Origin: a bacterium
Lineage (GTDB): Bacteria > NPL-UPA2 > JAUVJM01
Length of the DNA: 64,000 bases
Assembly: GCA_030606215.1 (NCBI GenBank)
Contig: JAUWGW010000005.1
Span: forward strand, 1-64,000
Reading direction: 5' to 3'
The translations under genes were made by a program, and so were the position numbers. Below the pieces are notes generated by a model. That model saw only the letters and a list, made by a program, of their open reading frames with translations, made no database searches and had not been told where the DNA came from. Positions within the stretch are counted from its first letter, which is position 1. The number at the start of each line of letters is the position of its first letter. This document shows, one piece after another, positions 55,440 to 63,287 of the stretch.

Positions 55440-55649
55440 TTATGATTTAGCATGTGCTGGTAATTTAACATCTACTTCATCGCCAATTATCTCTGAAGCA
55501 TCTATTACCTCTATTCCCATAATTTTACCACTTTTGTCAAAATCGGCATGGACACCAGGCATAATAGTTTTGGTCTGAGCTACTTTTTTTGTAGGTTCAG
55601 CAAAGTAAACATAAAGAAGATCTCGCGATGGATCATATTCTATTTTCAT
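55440..55649 (-). CDS. DUF2283 family small protein
   Basis: 69 aa. MKIEYDPSRDLLYVYFAEPT, then VHADFDKSGKIMGIEVIDAS, is the DUF2283 signature. These proteins often lie beside DUF4258 proteins in TA-like pairs, as here 5 nt downstream of one. Function is unknown. Confidence 0.85.
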   Translation of the reverse strand: MKIEYDPSRDLLYVYFAEPTKKVAQTKTIMPGVHADFDKSGKIMGIEVIDASEIIGDEVDVKLPAHAKS

Positions 55650-55654
55650 TGATT

Positions 55655-55951
55655 TTACCCTCCCCTTAAAAATACATCACCATATTTGGCCTTCGCCGTT
55701 AGTAATACTAAGTTATCGTTAACATATTTATAATACACTCTCACTTCTTTCTCTTTATAGAATTTTCCTTCCCATTCCTTATTATAAGTAAAGACAAACA
55801 CTTTTCCACTTGTTTCTGTTTTAGCATCATCTGCATCCCATCCGTTTTGTAAAGTTTGTTCTACTTCTTCTTCTGTAATTCCTCGTTGAAACATTCTTAC
55901 TTTTATGTGGAGGTGAAAATCATCTTTATTGAGTTTTCTTTCAAGCCCCAT
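55655..55951 (-). CDS. DUF4258-like small protein, possible RelE-type toxin
   Basis: 98 aa. VRMFQRGITEEEVEQTLQNG and YYKYVNDNLVLLTAKAKYGD resemble DUF4258 proteins, a RelE/BrnT-like fold group proposed as toxins. First gene of a two-gene unit with DUF2283. A -10 box 11 nt from the ATG with no ribosome site suggests a leaderless mRNA. Confidence 0.75.
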   Translation of the reverse strand: MGLERKLNKDDFHLHIKVRMFQRGITEEEVEQTLQNGWDADDAKTETSGKVFVFTYNKEWEGKFYKEKEVRVYYKYVNDNLVLLTAKAKYGDVFLRGG

Positions 55952-55962
55952 AACATAGGTTT

Positions 55963-55992
55963 ATCATATAAAAAAGAAAAAGGCAAGGTCAA
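55963..55992 (-). promoter_or_regulatory. Promoter of the DUF4258/DUF2283 pair
   Basis: Minus strand TTGACC (55992-55987), 18-nt T-rich spacer, TATGAT (55968-55963), 11 nt from the ATG at 55951. Confidence 0.7.
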
Positions 55993-56102
55993 ACGTAATC
56001 TTTTCGACCATCACTTAAATATAGGGAAATTTTAATTCTGGATTATGAGGGGATAATAGCGTATAATTCATCTTATTCGTTTATTGTGAATAGTGGTCGA
56101 AG

Positions 56103-57233
56103 ATGAGAGATAAGATTAAAGGCAGGGAAGAGTTGGCGGAACTCTGTGAAGGATTCAGGAAGCAGGGTAAGAAAATAGGGTTTACATCAGGTGTTTTTGA
56201 CCTGATTCACGCAGGTCATGTTGATTATCTTGAAAAAGCTAAGAGCATCTGCGATATTCTGATTGTAGGGATAAACTCAGATGCAGGTGTGAGGAAGTTC
56301 AAGGGAAACGCCCGCCCGATTGTGCCCGAAGATGAAAGAGCAAGAATTATTGCCGGGCTTGAAGCGGTTGATTATGTATTTATTTTTGGTGAGAGGAGAA
56401 ATAAGAAAAATATTGAACTTATCAAGCCGCACTATTACATAAAAGCAGGGGACTATTCAAAAGCAGAACTCACTTCAGCAGAAGTTGTTGAGAAGCTTGG
56501 CGGGCAGGTGAAACTGATTGAGAAAACTTTTGAATCATCAACTACTGATATTATTGAGAAGATTCTTACTTCGCTGCCAACGCCTGCTGGTCGGGCAGGG
56601 GCAGACAGGTCTACATACGTCTCTGCCGGGAAGGTAGTTGAGAAAGGAAAGGCTGTACATTTTCCCCTCCTGCCGGCGAAGGTTTCTCCGGCAGTTTTTC
56701 TTGATAGGGACGGAACAATAAGTGAAGAAGTGGAATACCTGCATGAACCTGAGAAATTTAAGTTTCTGCCGAATGCTGCTCGCGGTATAAAAAAGATGCA
56801 GGATATGGGTTATAAAATTGTAATAGTGACAAACCAGGGGGGTATTGGTCTCGGCTATTTTTCAAAGGAAGATTTTTACAGGGTGAACAGAAAGATGCTT
56901 AAAGGATTCTCTTCGGCTGATGTAACTATTTCGAAGATATATTTCTGCCCGCATAGTAAGAGTGAGGGATGTAACTGCAGGAAACCTAACATTGCTTTAA
57001 TAAATAGAGCCTGTTCTGATTTGAACCTGGATGTTAGCAGAAGTTTTATGATAGGTGATAAAACCTCAGATATTGAAGCGGGGAAAAGGGCGGGTTGTAA
57101 AACGATACTTGTCAGGACGGGTTTTGGTGGAAGGGATGAGGAATTTGATGTGGAGCCGGACTATATTGCAGACAACCTCCTCGACGCCGCTGATTATATA
57201 AGTAAGGCGAAGCAAAGAACTGCAAAGGTTTAG
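56103..57233 (+). CDS. RfaE2 (HldE C-domain) fused to GmhB
   Basis: A 376-aa two-domain enzyme of ADP-heptose synthesis. N-terminal (about 1-155) cytidylyltransferase-like: FTSGVFDLIHAGHVDYLEKA with HxGH, and AGDYSKAELTSAEVVEKLGG, as in the ADP-transferring half of HldE. C-terminal (about 197-370) HAD phosphatase: VFLDRDGTISEEVEYLHEP, NQGGIGLGYFS, zinc ligands CPHSKSEGCNCRKP, MIGDKTSDIEAG, as in GmhB. This suggests heptose-bearing LPS or glycans. The ~40-aa linker (about 157-196) derives from repeat-like DNA. Confidence 0.88.
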   Translation: MRDKIKGREELAELCEGFRKQGKKIGFTSGVFDLIHAGHVDYLEKAKSICDILIVGINSDAGVRKFKGNARPIVPEDERARIIAGLEAVDYVFIFGERRNKKNIELIKPHYYIKAGDYSKAELTSAEVVEKLGGQVKLIEKTFESSTTDIIEKILTSLPTPAGRAGADRSTYVSAGKVVEKGKAVHFPLLPAKVSPAVFLDRDGTISEEVEYLHEPEKFKFLPNAARGIKKMQDMGYKIVIVTNQGGIGLGYFSKEDFYRVNRKMLKGFSSADVTISKIYFCPHSKSEGCNCRKPNIALINRACSDLNLDVSRSFMIGDKTSDIEAGKRAGCKTILVRTGFGGRDEEFDVEPDYIADNLLDAADYISKAKQRTAKV

Positions 57234-57331
57234 TCATTCAAATACCTTTCTACTGTATCCGGTCCAGAAGCTATTCTATTAAACCTATCTGCTGATTTTT
57301 AAGAATTCCTTGTGGGTACTCGCGAAAATTC

Positions 57332-57368
57332 TTGACGCAAAAAACTTAATATTGTATACTTTATACAA
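57332..57368 (+). promoter_or_regulatory. GntR promoter with operator palindrome
   Basis: TTGACG (57332-57337), 17-nt spacer, TATACT (57355-57360). TTGTATA (57352-57358), CTT, TATACAA (57362-57368) is a perfect palindrome of the kind bound by FCD-type GntR proteins; it abuts the ATG. Only 8 nt separate the -10 box from the start codon. Confidence 0.85.
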
Positions 57369-58040
57369 ATGAAAACAAAAGAAAGAATTACTCGTCCCAA
57401 CCTGAGTGATGAGGCATACAATATCTTGGCCAATAGGATCATTAATCGAAAGCTCCCGGCAGGAGTGAAGTTGATTGAGGACCAATTAGCGGAGGATCTT
57501 GGTATCAGCCGAACCCCCATTCGGGAAGCATTGAACCGTCTGGCTCAGGATGGTCTGATTGAGTTGGTTCCGAGAAAAGGCGCTCAGGTGAGCCGGCTGA
57601 AAGCCAAGGATGTTGAGGAGATATACGAGCTCCGAAAACTACTCGAGGGATTTGCTGCAGAGAAAGCAACTGCCTTGATAAAGAAAGAAGAGCTTAGTGA
57701 GATAAAGGAGCTGGTGGAAAAGAGTGAGAGCTCCTCAGAAAGAAGGTTAGAATATTTCCTCAAGGTAGACCTCAAACTACATAATTTGATTATCAGCCGC
57801 TGTGGCAACAGCCGTTTAATCAAGATACTTAAGAGTCTCCACAATTTTGTTAATAGTTTCCGCATTCTTGATGCCCAGTATGACCGGAGGATCAAGCAGG
57901 CCCATAAAGAGCATAAGACTATATTAAAAGCCCTTTTAAAGAAGGATGCTAGATTGGCAAGATTACTGATTGAACAGCATATTGAGAATGCCAAGAAGAA
58001 CATCCTTGCTGACTTTGAATTCAAAGATAGGAAGGTTTAG
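57369..58040 (+). CDS. GntR-family regulator, FCD subfamily
   Basis: 223 aa. The wHTH N-terminus has ILANRIINRKLPAGVKLIED and LGISRTPIREALNRLAQDGL; the FCD effector domain (about 80-215) contains DLKLHNLIISRCGNSRLIKI with metal-ligand-type Asp/His residues and a later HKTILKALLKKD. The FCD group senses organic acids or sugar acids. Likely autoregulated and controlling the genes down to the right edge; it abuts the SDR gene. Confidence 0.92.
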   Translation: MKTKERITRPNLSDEAYNILANRIINRKLPAGVKLIEDQLAEDLGISRTPIREALNRLAQDGLIELVPRKGAQVSRLKAKDVEEIYELRKLLEGFAAEKATALIKKEELSEIKELVEKSESSSERRLEYFLKVDLKLHNLIISRCGNSRLIKILKSLHNFVNSFRILDAQYDRRIKQAHKEHKTILKALLKKDARLARLLIEQHIENAKKNILADFEFKDRKV

Positions 58041-58781
58041 ATGCGAACTCCTGTGAGTATAGTTACCGGCTCGGCGCAGGGCATCGGAAGAGCAATCTCC
58101 TTAGCTTTGGCTAAAGAAGGTGCAAAGCTTGTTCTGGTGGATATTGATGAGAAAAGGTTGGAAAGTGTAGGAAGAGAGGTTAAAAAGATAGGAAGTAAAC
58201 CGTTGTTAGTTAAGGCTGACATATCAAGGTTTGAGGATGTAGAAAGAATAGTCAAAACCACTATAGCTGAATTCAAAAGGATAGATATACTGGTTAATAA
58301 TGCCGGCTTTTGCTCTCGCCGCCCACTCTCTGAAATCTCCGAGTCAGAATGGGATCGACTGATGAAGGTTAACCTCAAAGGGACATTTTTTCTCTCCCAG
58401 AAGGTACTGATCCTTATGAAGAGGCAGAGAAGGGGCAAGATTATCAATATTGCCTCCCTTGCTGGCAAAATTGGCGGGATAGCAGTAGGAGCAGATTATG
58501 CGGCTTCAAAGGCAGGGGTGATCTGTCTGACTAAATCCTTAGCAAAAGAGGGTGGTTCTTATAGGATAAATGTAAATTGTGTCTGTCCCGGAGTAATCAA
58601 GACAAGGATAACTTCATCTCTTTCTAAAAAAATGATAGAAGGATATAAAAAGGCTATCCCGTTGGGCAGGATAGGAAGTCCGGAAGATGCAGCTAATGCA
58701 GTATTATTCTTAGCTTCTAAGAAAGCAGATTATATTACCGGTGAGACATTGGATGTGAATGGTGGATTATTCATGGACTGA
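58041..58781 (+). CDS. Short-chain dehydrogenase/reductase (SDR) 1
   Basis: 246 aa classical SDR: VTGSAQGIGRAISLALAKEG (NAD(P) site), NNAGFCSRRPLSEI, Ser in INIASLAGKIGGIAVGADYA and catalytic YAASK, PGVIKTRI. An Asp at the end of beta-2 (VLVDIDEKRL) suggests NAD preference. Starts 1 base after the GntR gene. In this context it probably oxidises a polyol or hydroxy acid; FabG-like in sequence but not in gene order. Confidence 0.9.
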   Translation: MRTPVSIVTGSAQGIGRAISLALAKEGAKLVLVDIDEKRLESVGREVKKIGSKPLLVKADISRFEDVERIVKTTIAEFKRIDILVNNAGFCSRRPLSEISESEWDRLMKVNLKGTFFLSQKVLILMKRQRRGKIINIASLAGKIGGIAVGADYAASKAGVICLTKSLAKEGGSYRINVNCVCPGVIKTRITSSLSKKMIEGYKKAIPLGRIGSPEDAANAVLFLASKKADYITGETLDVNGGLFMD

Positions 58782-58789
58782 AATGATGT

Positions 58790-58820
58790 AGGAGACATCT
58801 TCTGATGTCGATGGTTCATC
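58790..58820. repeat. Two small hairpins before the binding-protein gene
   Basis: GACATC-TTCT-GATGTC and then CGATG-GTT-CATCG, back to back. The first, preceded by TAGGAGACATC, resembles the inner arm GGGAGACATCCT of the element at 17471, so it may be a decayed relative. Confidence 0.45.
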
Positions 58821-58830
58821 GAAAAAAGGT

Positions 58831-60084
58831 ATGAATGTCGATAAAAAGGGGGGGGCTTTTGTTGTGGACACAGGTAAAAGGCTAAAAGTAGCATTTGTCG
58901 GCGGCCCAATGTACGATTACCCTTATTCCAAAATCTCAGAGTTCGAATCTGAAACAGGCTATCGGGTTGAAATTGGAGCAAAACTTATCCATCCCGAGCT
59001 CAATGAACGCATAGCCGATTTATATACTAAGGGGAAAGGTGATTATGATTTGATAACCACCCATTCCAAGTATGCCCCTTCACAGAAACAGTGGCTGAGT
59101 CCGCTGGATCAGGATGTCAATGAGGAGGAATTAGCTGAATACATCCCTTCCACGATAGAGTTAATGAGGATTGACGGCGAACTTATGCAATTACCAAGAA
59201 ATGTAGATGTGAAATTAGTCTATTATCGGACAGACCTGTTTGAAAATCCGGAGGAAAAAGAGAATTTCAAAGAAAAGTTTGGATATGAGTTAGAGCCGCC
59301 GAAGACATGGCAACAATTAAAAGATATAGCTAATTTCTTCACCCGTCCACCGGAGCTTTATGGGTTTGTGTTTCCGGGAAGATATTCCGGGCTCTTCGGA
59401 CATTTTTTTGAACTATTGGCAACGGCAGACGGCACTCTTTTTGATGAGAACCTTAAACCCCAATTTGTCAGCCAGGCAGGAGAGTGGGCATTAGGGTTTT
59501 TGCGAGACCTCTATTTTGTGGATAAGGTTTGCCCGGAAGATGTGCCCGACTGGCACTATGATGAGGTAGCGCAATTTTTCCGGGATGGAAAAGTGGCAAT
59601 GACTACGGATTGGCCTGGTTCTTTTGCCACTTATAAAGACCCAACTATTTCTAAGGTAAAAGATTGCTTTGCTGTGAGTATCTATCCGATTGGTCCAACT
59701 GGTGAAAGATGGGTTTATGCCGGGGGGTTCTCATATGCTATCCCAAAAAGTTGTAAGGATAGAGATGGGGCATTAGCACTAATGCGCTTTCTACTCTCAG
59801 AGCAGATGCAGTATGAGGAAGCAAAAAGAGGTGCGATTCCAGTGAAGAAGGTTGCTCAGGAGAGGATTCGAAAAGAGGTCAAGCCAGGCTCAATGGAAGA
59901 GAAACGTTTGATTATGTTAGAGCAAACCGTAAATGAATCCCTTCTCATCCCTCCAAAATTTGCTAAGTATCCTATGGTTGAGGATATTCTGTGGACATCC
60001 CTGCAGGATGGGTTTACAGGTAAACTCAGCGTAAAAGAAGCACTCGGGAGGGCAGTAAATGAGATTGAGCAACTTTTAAAATAA
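58831..60084 (+). CDS. Family 1 extracellular solute-binding-like protein without signal peptide
   Basis: 417 aa similar to ABC sugar-binding proteins (COG1653 type): LKVAFVGGPMYDYPYSKISE, then FESETGYRVEIGAKLIHPEL, GDYDLITTHSKYAPSQKQWL, GKVAMTTDWPGSFATYKDPT and GGFSYAIPKSCKDRDGALAL. No signal peptide or lipobox is visible at any plausible start, and no permease or ATPase gene is adjacent. It may be cytosolic, acting as a binding or enzyme-like subunit, or its start may have been lost. Confidence 0.82.
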   Translation: MNVDKKGGAFVVDTGKRLKVAFVGGPMYDYPYSKISEFESETGYRVEIGAKLIHPELNERIADLYTKGKGDYDLITTHSKYAPSQKQWLSPLDQDVNEEELAEYIPSTIELMRIDGELMQLPRNVDVKLVYYRTDLFENPEEKENFKEKFGYELEPPKTWQQLKDIANFFTRPPELYGFVFPGRYSGLFGHFFELLATADGTLFDENLKPQFVSQAGEWALGFLRDLYFVDKVCPEDVPDWHYDEVAQFFRDGKVAMTTDWPGSFATYKDPTISKVKDCFAVSIYPIGPTGERWVYAGGFSYAIPKSCKDRDGALALMRFLLSEQMQYEEAKRGAIPVKKVAQERIRKEVKPGSMEEKRLIMLEQTVNESLLIPPKFAKYPMVEDILWTSLQDGFTGKLSVKEALGRAVNEIEQLLK

Positions 60085-60102
60085 ATGTGGAGGGAATGGG
60101 TT

Positions 60103-60864
60103 ATGAAACTGAAGGATAAAGTAGCCATCGTGACTGGCTCAAGCAAAGGTATCGGTGAAGGCATTGCAAGAGTGTTCTCCAGAGAGGGAGCAAAGGTAGT
60201 TGTTGTATGCCGCACAGAAGATGCCGGTAAAAAAATGGCTGAGGAGCTTGGAGCCTCTGAAGGGCGAGCGATCTTTCTGAAAACCGATGTAACAAGCAGC
60301 AAGTCCATCCAGAATATGATTAATGCTGCCATCAAGACATTTGGTAAACTCGATATCCTGGTGAATAATGCCGGGTATCATATATCAAAGAACGTGGAAG
60401 AGACTTCAGAGCAGGAGTGGGAATTTATCATAAATACGAATCTGCGTGGCACGTTTCTTTGCAGCAAGTATGCAATACCGCACCTGCGCAAAACCAAAGG
60501 GAACATAATTAATATCAGCAGTATGGTAGGGCTTGTCGGCCAGCCAAATGCAGGAGCTTATTCTGCTACCAAGGGCGGTCAGATAGCCATGAGCAAGGGC
60601 ATGGCAATCGACTTTGCACCGGATGGGATTCGTGTAAACGTTATCTGTCCGGGCTGGATCCAAACCCCGTTGGTCGAGGATTGGTTTTCTCAACAGAAAG
60701 ACCCGGAGGCCGCGCGCAAATATATCTTTGGTCAGCACCCGCTCGGCCGTATTGGAACGATTGAAGAGTGCGGCAGGGCAGCCCTTTATCTGGCAAGTGA
60801 TGATGCCGCTTTTGTAACCGGTATTACACTCAATATTGACGGCGGCGTAACTCTGGGATATTGA
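60103..60864 (+). CDS. Short-chain dehydrogenase/reductase (SDR) 2
   Basis: 253 aa. ATG 60103 gives MKLKDKVAIVTGSSKGIGEG with GGAGGG upstream; ATG 60085 is in frame but lacks a site. NNAGYHISKNVEETSEQEWE, INISSMVGLVGQPNAGAYSA then TKGG (the YSATK catalytic motif), PGWIQTPLVEDWFSQQKDPE. The loop CRTEDAGKK at the end of beta-2 suggests NADP. Distinct from SDR 1, not a tandem duplicate. Confidence 0.9.
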   Translation: MKLKDKVAIVTGSSKGIGEGIARVFSREGAKVVVVCRTEDAGKKMAEELGASEGRAIFLKTDVTSSKSIQNMINAAIKTFGKLDILVNNAGYHISKNVEETSEQEWEFIINTNLRGTFLCSKYAIPHLRKTKGNIINISSMVGLVGQPNAGAYSATKGGQIAMSKGMAIDFAPDGIRVNVICPGWIQTPLVEDWFSQQKDPEAARKYIFGQHPLGRIGTIEECGRAALYLASDDAAFVTGITLNIDGGVTLGY

Positions 60865-60870
60865 TTCGTT

Positions 60871-62328
60871 GTGGATATAACTACCTACAAAAACTATATT
60901 GATGGGGAATGGCGGGATTCAATATCTAAAAAGACATTTTTGGATATCAACCCTGCTAACAAAGAAGAGGTAATTGGTTACTTCCAGCAATCAAGTGTAG
61001 CGGATGTGAGAAAGGCAATTGAATCTGCAGCTCAGGCTTTTAAGGAATGGAGAAGGTATCCACCTGCGAAACGGGCACAAACTCTCTCCCGGGCCCTTGT
61101 TCTATTGAAGGAGAGGAAGAAAAACATAGCCAGAGATTTGACTTTAGAAGAAGGGAAGACTTTAAGAGAGTCCCGGGCTGAGGTTGAATCAGCAATAAAG
61201 GAGATGGAATTTCAGATTGGCGAGGGGCGGCGGATTTTTGGTAAGAGCTCTCCTTCTGAGAAAGAAAAAGTCTTCTCTTATACTGTGAGGCAGCCGCTTG
61301 GTGCTGTCTCAATCTTAAGTCCCTGGAACTTTCCCGTGAATGTTCCCTGCCGGAAGCTCACACCGGCGTTAGTTGCCGGGAATACTGTTGTCTTTAAGCC
61401 AGCTTCTTTTACTCCTCTTTCGGGTCTAAGGTTGGTAGAAATGTTTGTTGAGGCTGGGATTCCGAAAGGGGTTTTGAATTTTGTTACCGGTTCTGGCTCT
61501 GAAATAGGCGATGAGATGGTTACCAATCCTTCCATCAAGGCTGTATCCTTTACCGGGTCAACAGAGATTGGATTAAGGATAAATAGCGTTGCTTCACAGA
61601 ATATGACCAAAATGCAGTTAGAGATGGGAGGGAAAAATCCTGCAGTTGTTTTAGAGGATGCGGATTTAGAGCTTGCTGCAGATGATATATTGCTTGCTGC
61701 ATATAGCTGCTCCGGTCAATGGTGCACCTCAACCAGCAGGGCAATTTTAGTTGAGAAAATAGCCAATGAATTTATTGACATTTTAATTGAGAAGGCGAAG
61801 AAGATTAAAGTCGGAGATGGTCTCAATCCGGATATCACGATGGGACCTTTAGCCGGAGAATCACAATTTAAAAAGGTCTTAGATTATATAGAAATAGGCA
61901 GAGAAGAGGGGGCAAAGATTATAGTGGGTGGAAAAAGGATGGAAGGTAGTGGGTATGATAAAGGATTCTTTATTGAACCTACTATTTTTGTTGATGTTAA
62001 TCCTGAAATGAGGATTGCACAGGAGGAGATATTTGGTCCGGTACTTTCTATAATAAGGGTTAACTCTTTTGAAGAAGCATTGAAAGTGGCTAATGGGGTT
62101 AAGTACGGACTCTCTTCCTCCATTTACACCAAGGATGTCTCAAAAGCTTTAAGGTTTGTTGAAGATAGTGAAGTGGGACTTACTCACCTTAATTTGCCCA
62201 CAAGTTATAAGGAGGTACATCTTCCTTTTGGTGGAATCAAATCCTCTGGATTTGGCCTTCCTGAAGCTGGTGAGACCGGGATTGAATTCTTCACCGAGAA
62301 TAAATCAGTGTATATAAATTATGGATAA
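60871..62328 (+). CDS. NAD(P)-dependent aldehyde dehydrogenase
   Basis: 485 aa ALDH superfamily, closest by eye to succinate or 2-oxoglutarate semialdehyde dehydrogenases. TYKNYIDGEWRDS start, LSPWNFPVNVPCRKLTPALV, FTGSTEIGLRI, catalytic Glu in LEMGGKNPAVV, catalytic Cys in SCSGQWCTSTSRAIL, QEEIFGPVLSIIR and LPFGGIKSSGFG. GTG 60871 follows SDR 2 by 6 nt. It overlaps the E1 alpha gene by 8 nt. Substrate not determinable. Confidence 0.9.
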   Translation: MDITTYKNYIDGEWRDSISKKTFLDINPANKEEVIGYFQQSSVADVRKAIESAAQAFKEWRRYPPAKRAQTLSRALVLLKERKKNIARDLTLEEGKTLRESRAEVESAIKEMEFQIGEGRRIFGKSSPSEKEKVFSYTVRQPLGAVSILSPWNFPVNVPCRKLTPALVAGNTVVFKPASFTPLSGLRLVEMFVEAGIPKGVLNFVTGSGSEIGDEMVTNPSIKAVSFTGSTEIGLRINSVASQNMTKMQLEMGGKNPAVVLEDADLELAADDILLAAYSCSGQWCTSTSRAILVEKIANEFIDILIEKAKKIKVGDGLNPDITMGPLAGESQFKKVLDYIEIGREEGAKIIVGGKRMEGSGYDKGFFIEPTIFVDVNPEMRIAQEEIFGPVLSIIRVNSFEEALKVANGVKYGLSSSIYTKDVSKALRFVEDSEVGLTHLNLPTSYKEVHLPFGGIKSSGFGLPEAGETGIEFFTENKSVYINYG

Positions 62329-63277
62329 TTCTGTATTGATAGATATGCTAAAGAAGATGGTTACCATAAGATACTTTGAGGAATCCATATATGATGTCTA
62401 CACCCGTGGTTTGATGCCGGGGCTTGCCCATCTCTATATTGGCGAGGAAGCAATTGCTGTAGGAGTGTGTGAGAATTTAAAGAGAGATGACCTCATTACC
62501 AGCACCCATCGCGGTCATGGACATTTGATAGCTAAAGGCGGTGACCTGAACAAGATGATGGCTGAGGTGATAGGCAAAGAGACAGGCTATTGTAAAGGAA
62601 AGGGTGGCTCAATGCACATTGCTGACCCTGACTTGGGGATTATTGGAGCTAATGGAATTGTAGCTGGCAGTATCCCTATTGCTGCAGGTTTAGGGCTGGC
62701 CTCAAAAATCAAGAACGATGGAAGGGTGATAGTCTGTTTCTTTGGGGAGGGTGCTTCAAACCAGGGAGCTTTCCATGAAGGCATTAATATGGGCTCTCTG
62801 TGGAACCTTCCGATAGTTTATGTATGTGAGAATAATCTTTACGGGATCTCGGTTCATCAATCAAGGGCCCAGAAGATAAAAGATGTAGCAGTTCGAGCCA
62901 AGTCATATGATATTCCGGGAGAAGTAGTTGATGGAAACGATGTTTTAGCCGTCTACGATGCTGCAAAGATTGCTGTAGAGCGGGCAAAAGAAGGTCTCGG
63001 CCCTACATTTATTGAGTGTAAGACATATCGCTGGGGAGGGCACCATGTAGGAGATCCAGGCACAGCATATCGAGCAAAGGAAGAGGTTGATATGTGGAAG
63101 GATAAATGCCCGATTAAGAGATTTAAGAGCCTTCTTATTAAAGAGAGGGTATTGAGTGAACCTGAGATAGAGAGGCTTGAGGAAAAGGTAAAGAAGGATG
63201 TGGATGTGGCAGTAACATTTGCTAAAGAGAGTCCTTATCCGCTTCCCGAGGAGGCTTTAGAGGATATCATTATATAG
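62321..63277 (+). CDS. 2-oxoacid/acetoin dehydrogenase E1 alpha subunit
   Basis: 318 aa TPP-dependent E1 alpha (PdhA/AcoA type). GLAHLYIGEEAIAVGVCENL, STHRGHGHLIAKGG, GGSMHIADPDLGIIGANGIV, and the TPP motif FFGEGASNQGAFHEGINMGS then LPIVYVCENNLYG. No phosphorylation-loop elaboration. It pairs with the beta subunit 10 nt downstream. E2 and E3 lie beyond the window or elsewhere. Confidence 0.92.
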   Translation: MDNSVLIDMLKKMVTIRYFEESIYDVYTRGLMPGLAHLYIGEEAIAVGVCENLKRDDLITSTHRGHGHLIAKGGDLNKMMAEVIGKETGYCKGKGGSMHIADPDLGIIGANGIVAGSIPIAAGLGLASKIKNDGRVIVCFFGEGASNQGAFHEGINMGSLWNLPIVYVCENNLYGISVHQSRAQKIKDVAVRAKSYDIPGEVVDGNDVLAVYDAAKIAVERAKEGLGPTFIECKTYRWGGHHVGDPGTAYRAKEEVDMWKDKCPIKRFKSLLIKERVLSEPEIERLEEKVKKDVDVAVTFAKESPYPLPEEALEDIII

Positions 63278-63287
63278 AGGAAAGAAG

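Noticed and set aside
58041-60864. SDR 1 and SDR 2 as a tandem duplication
   Set aside because: They differ in cofactor-loop residues and most surface sequence and are separated by the binding-protein gene; two unrelated SDR subtypes fit better.
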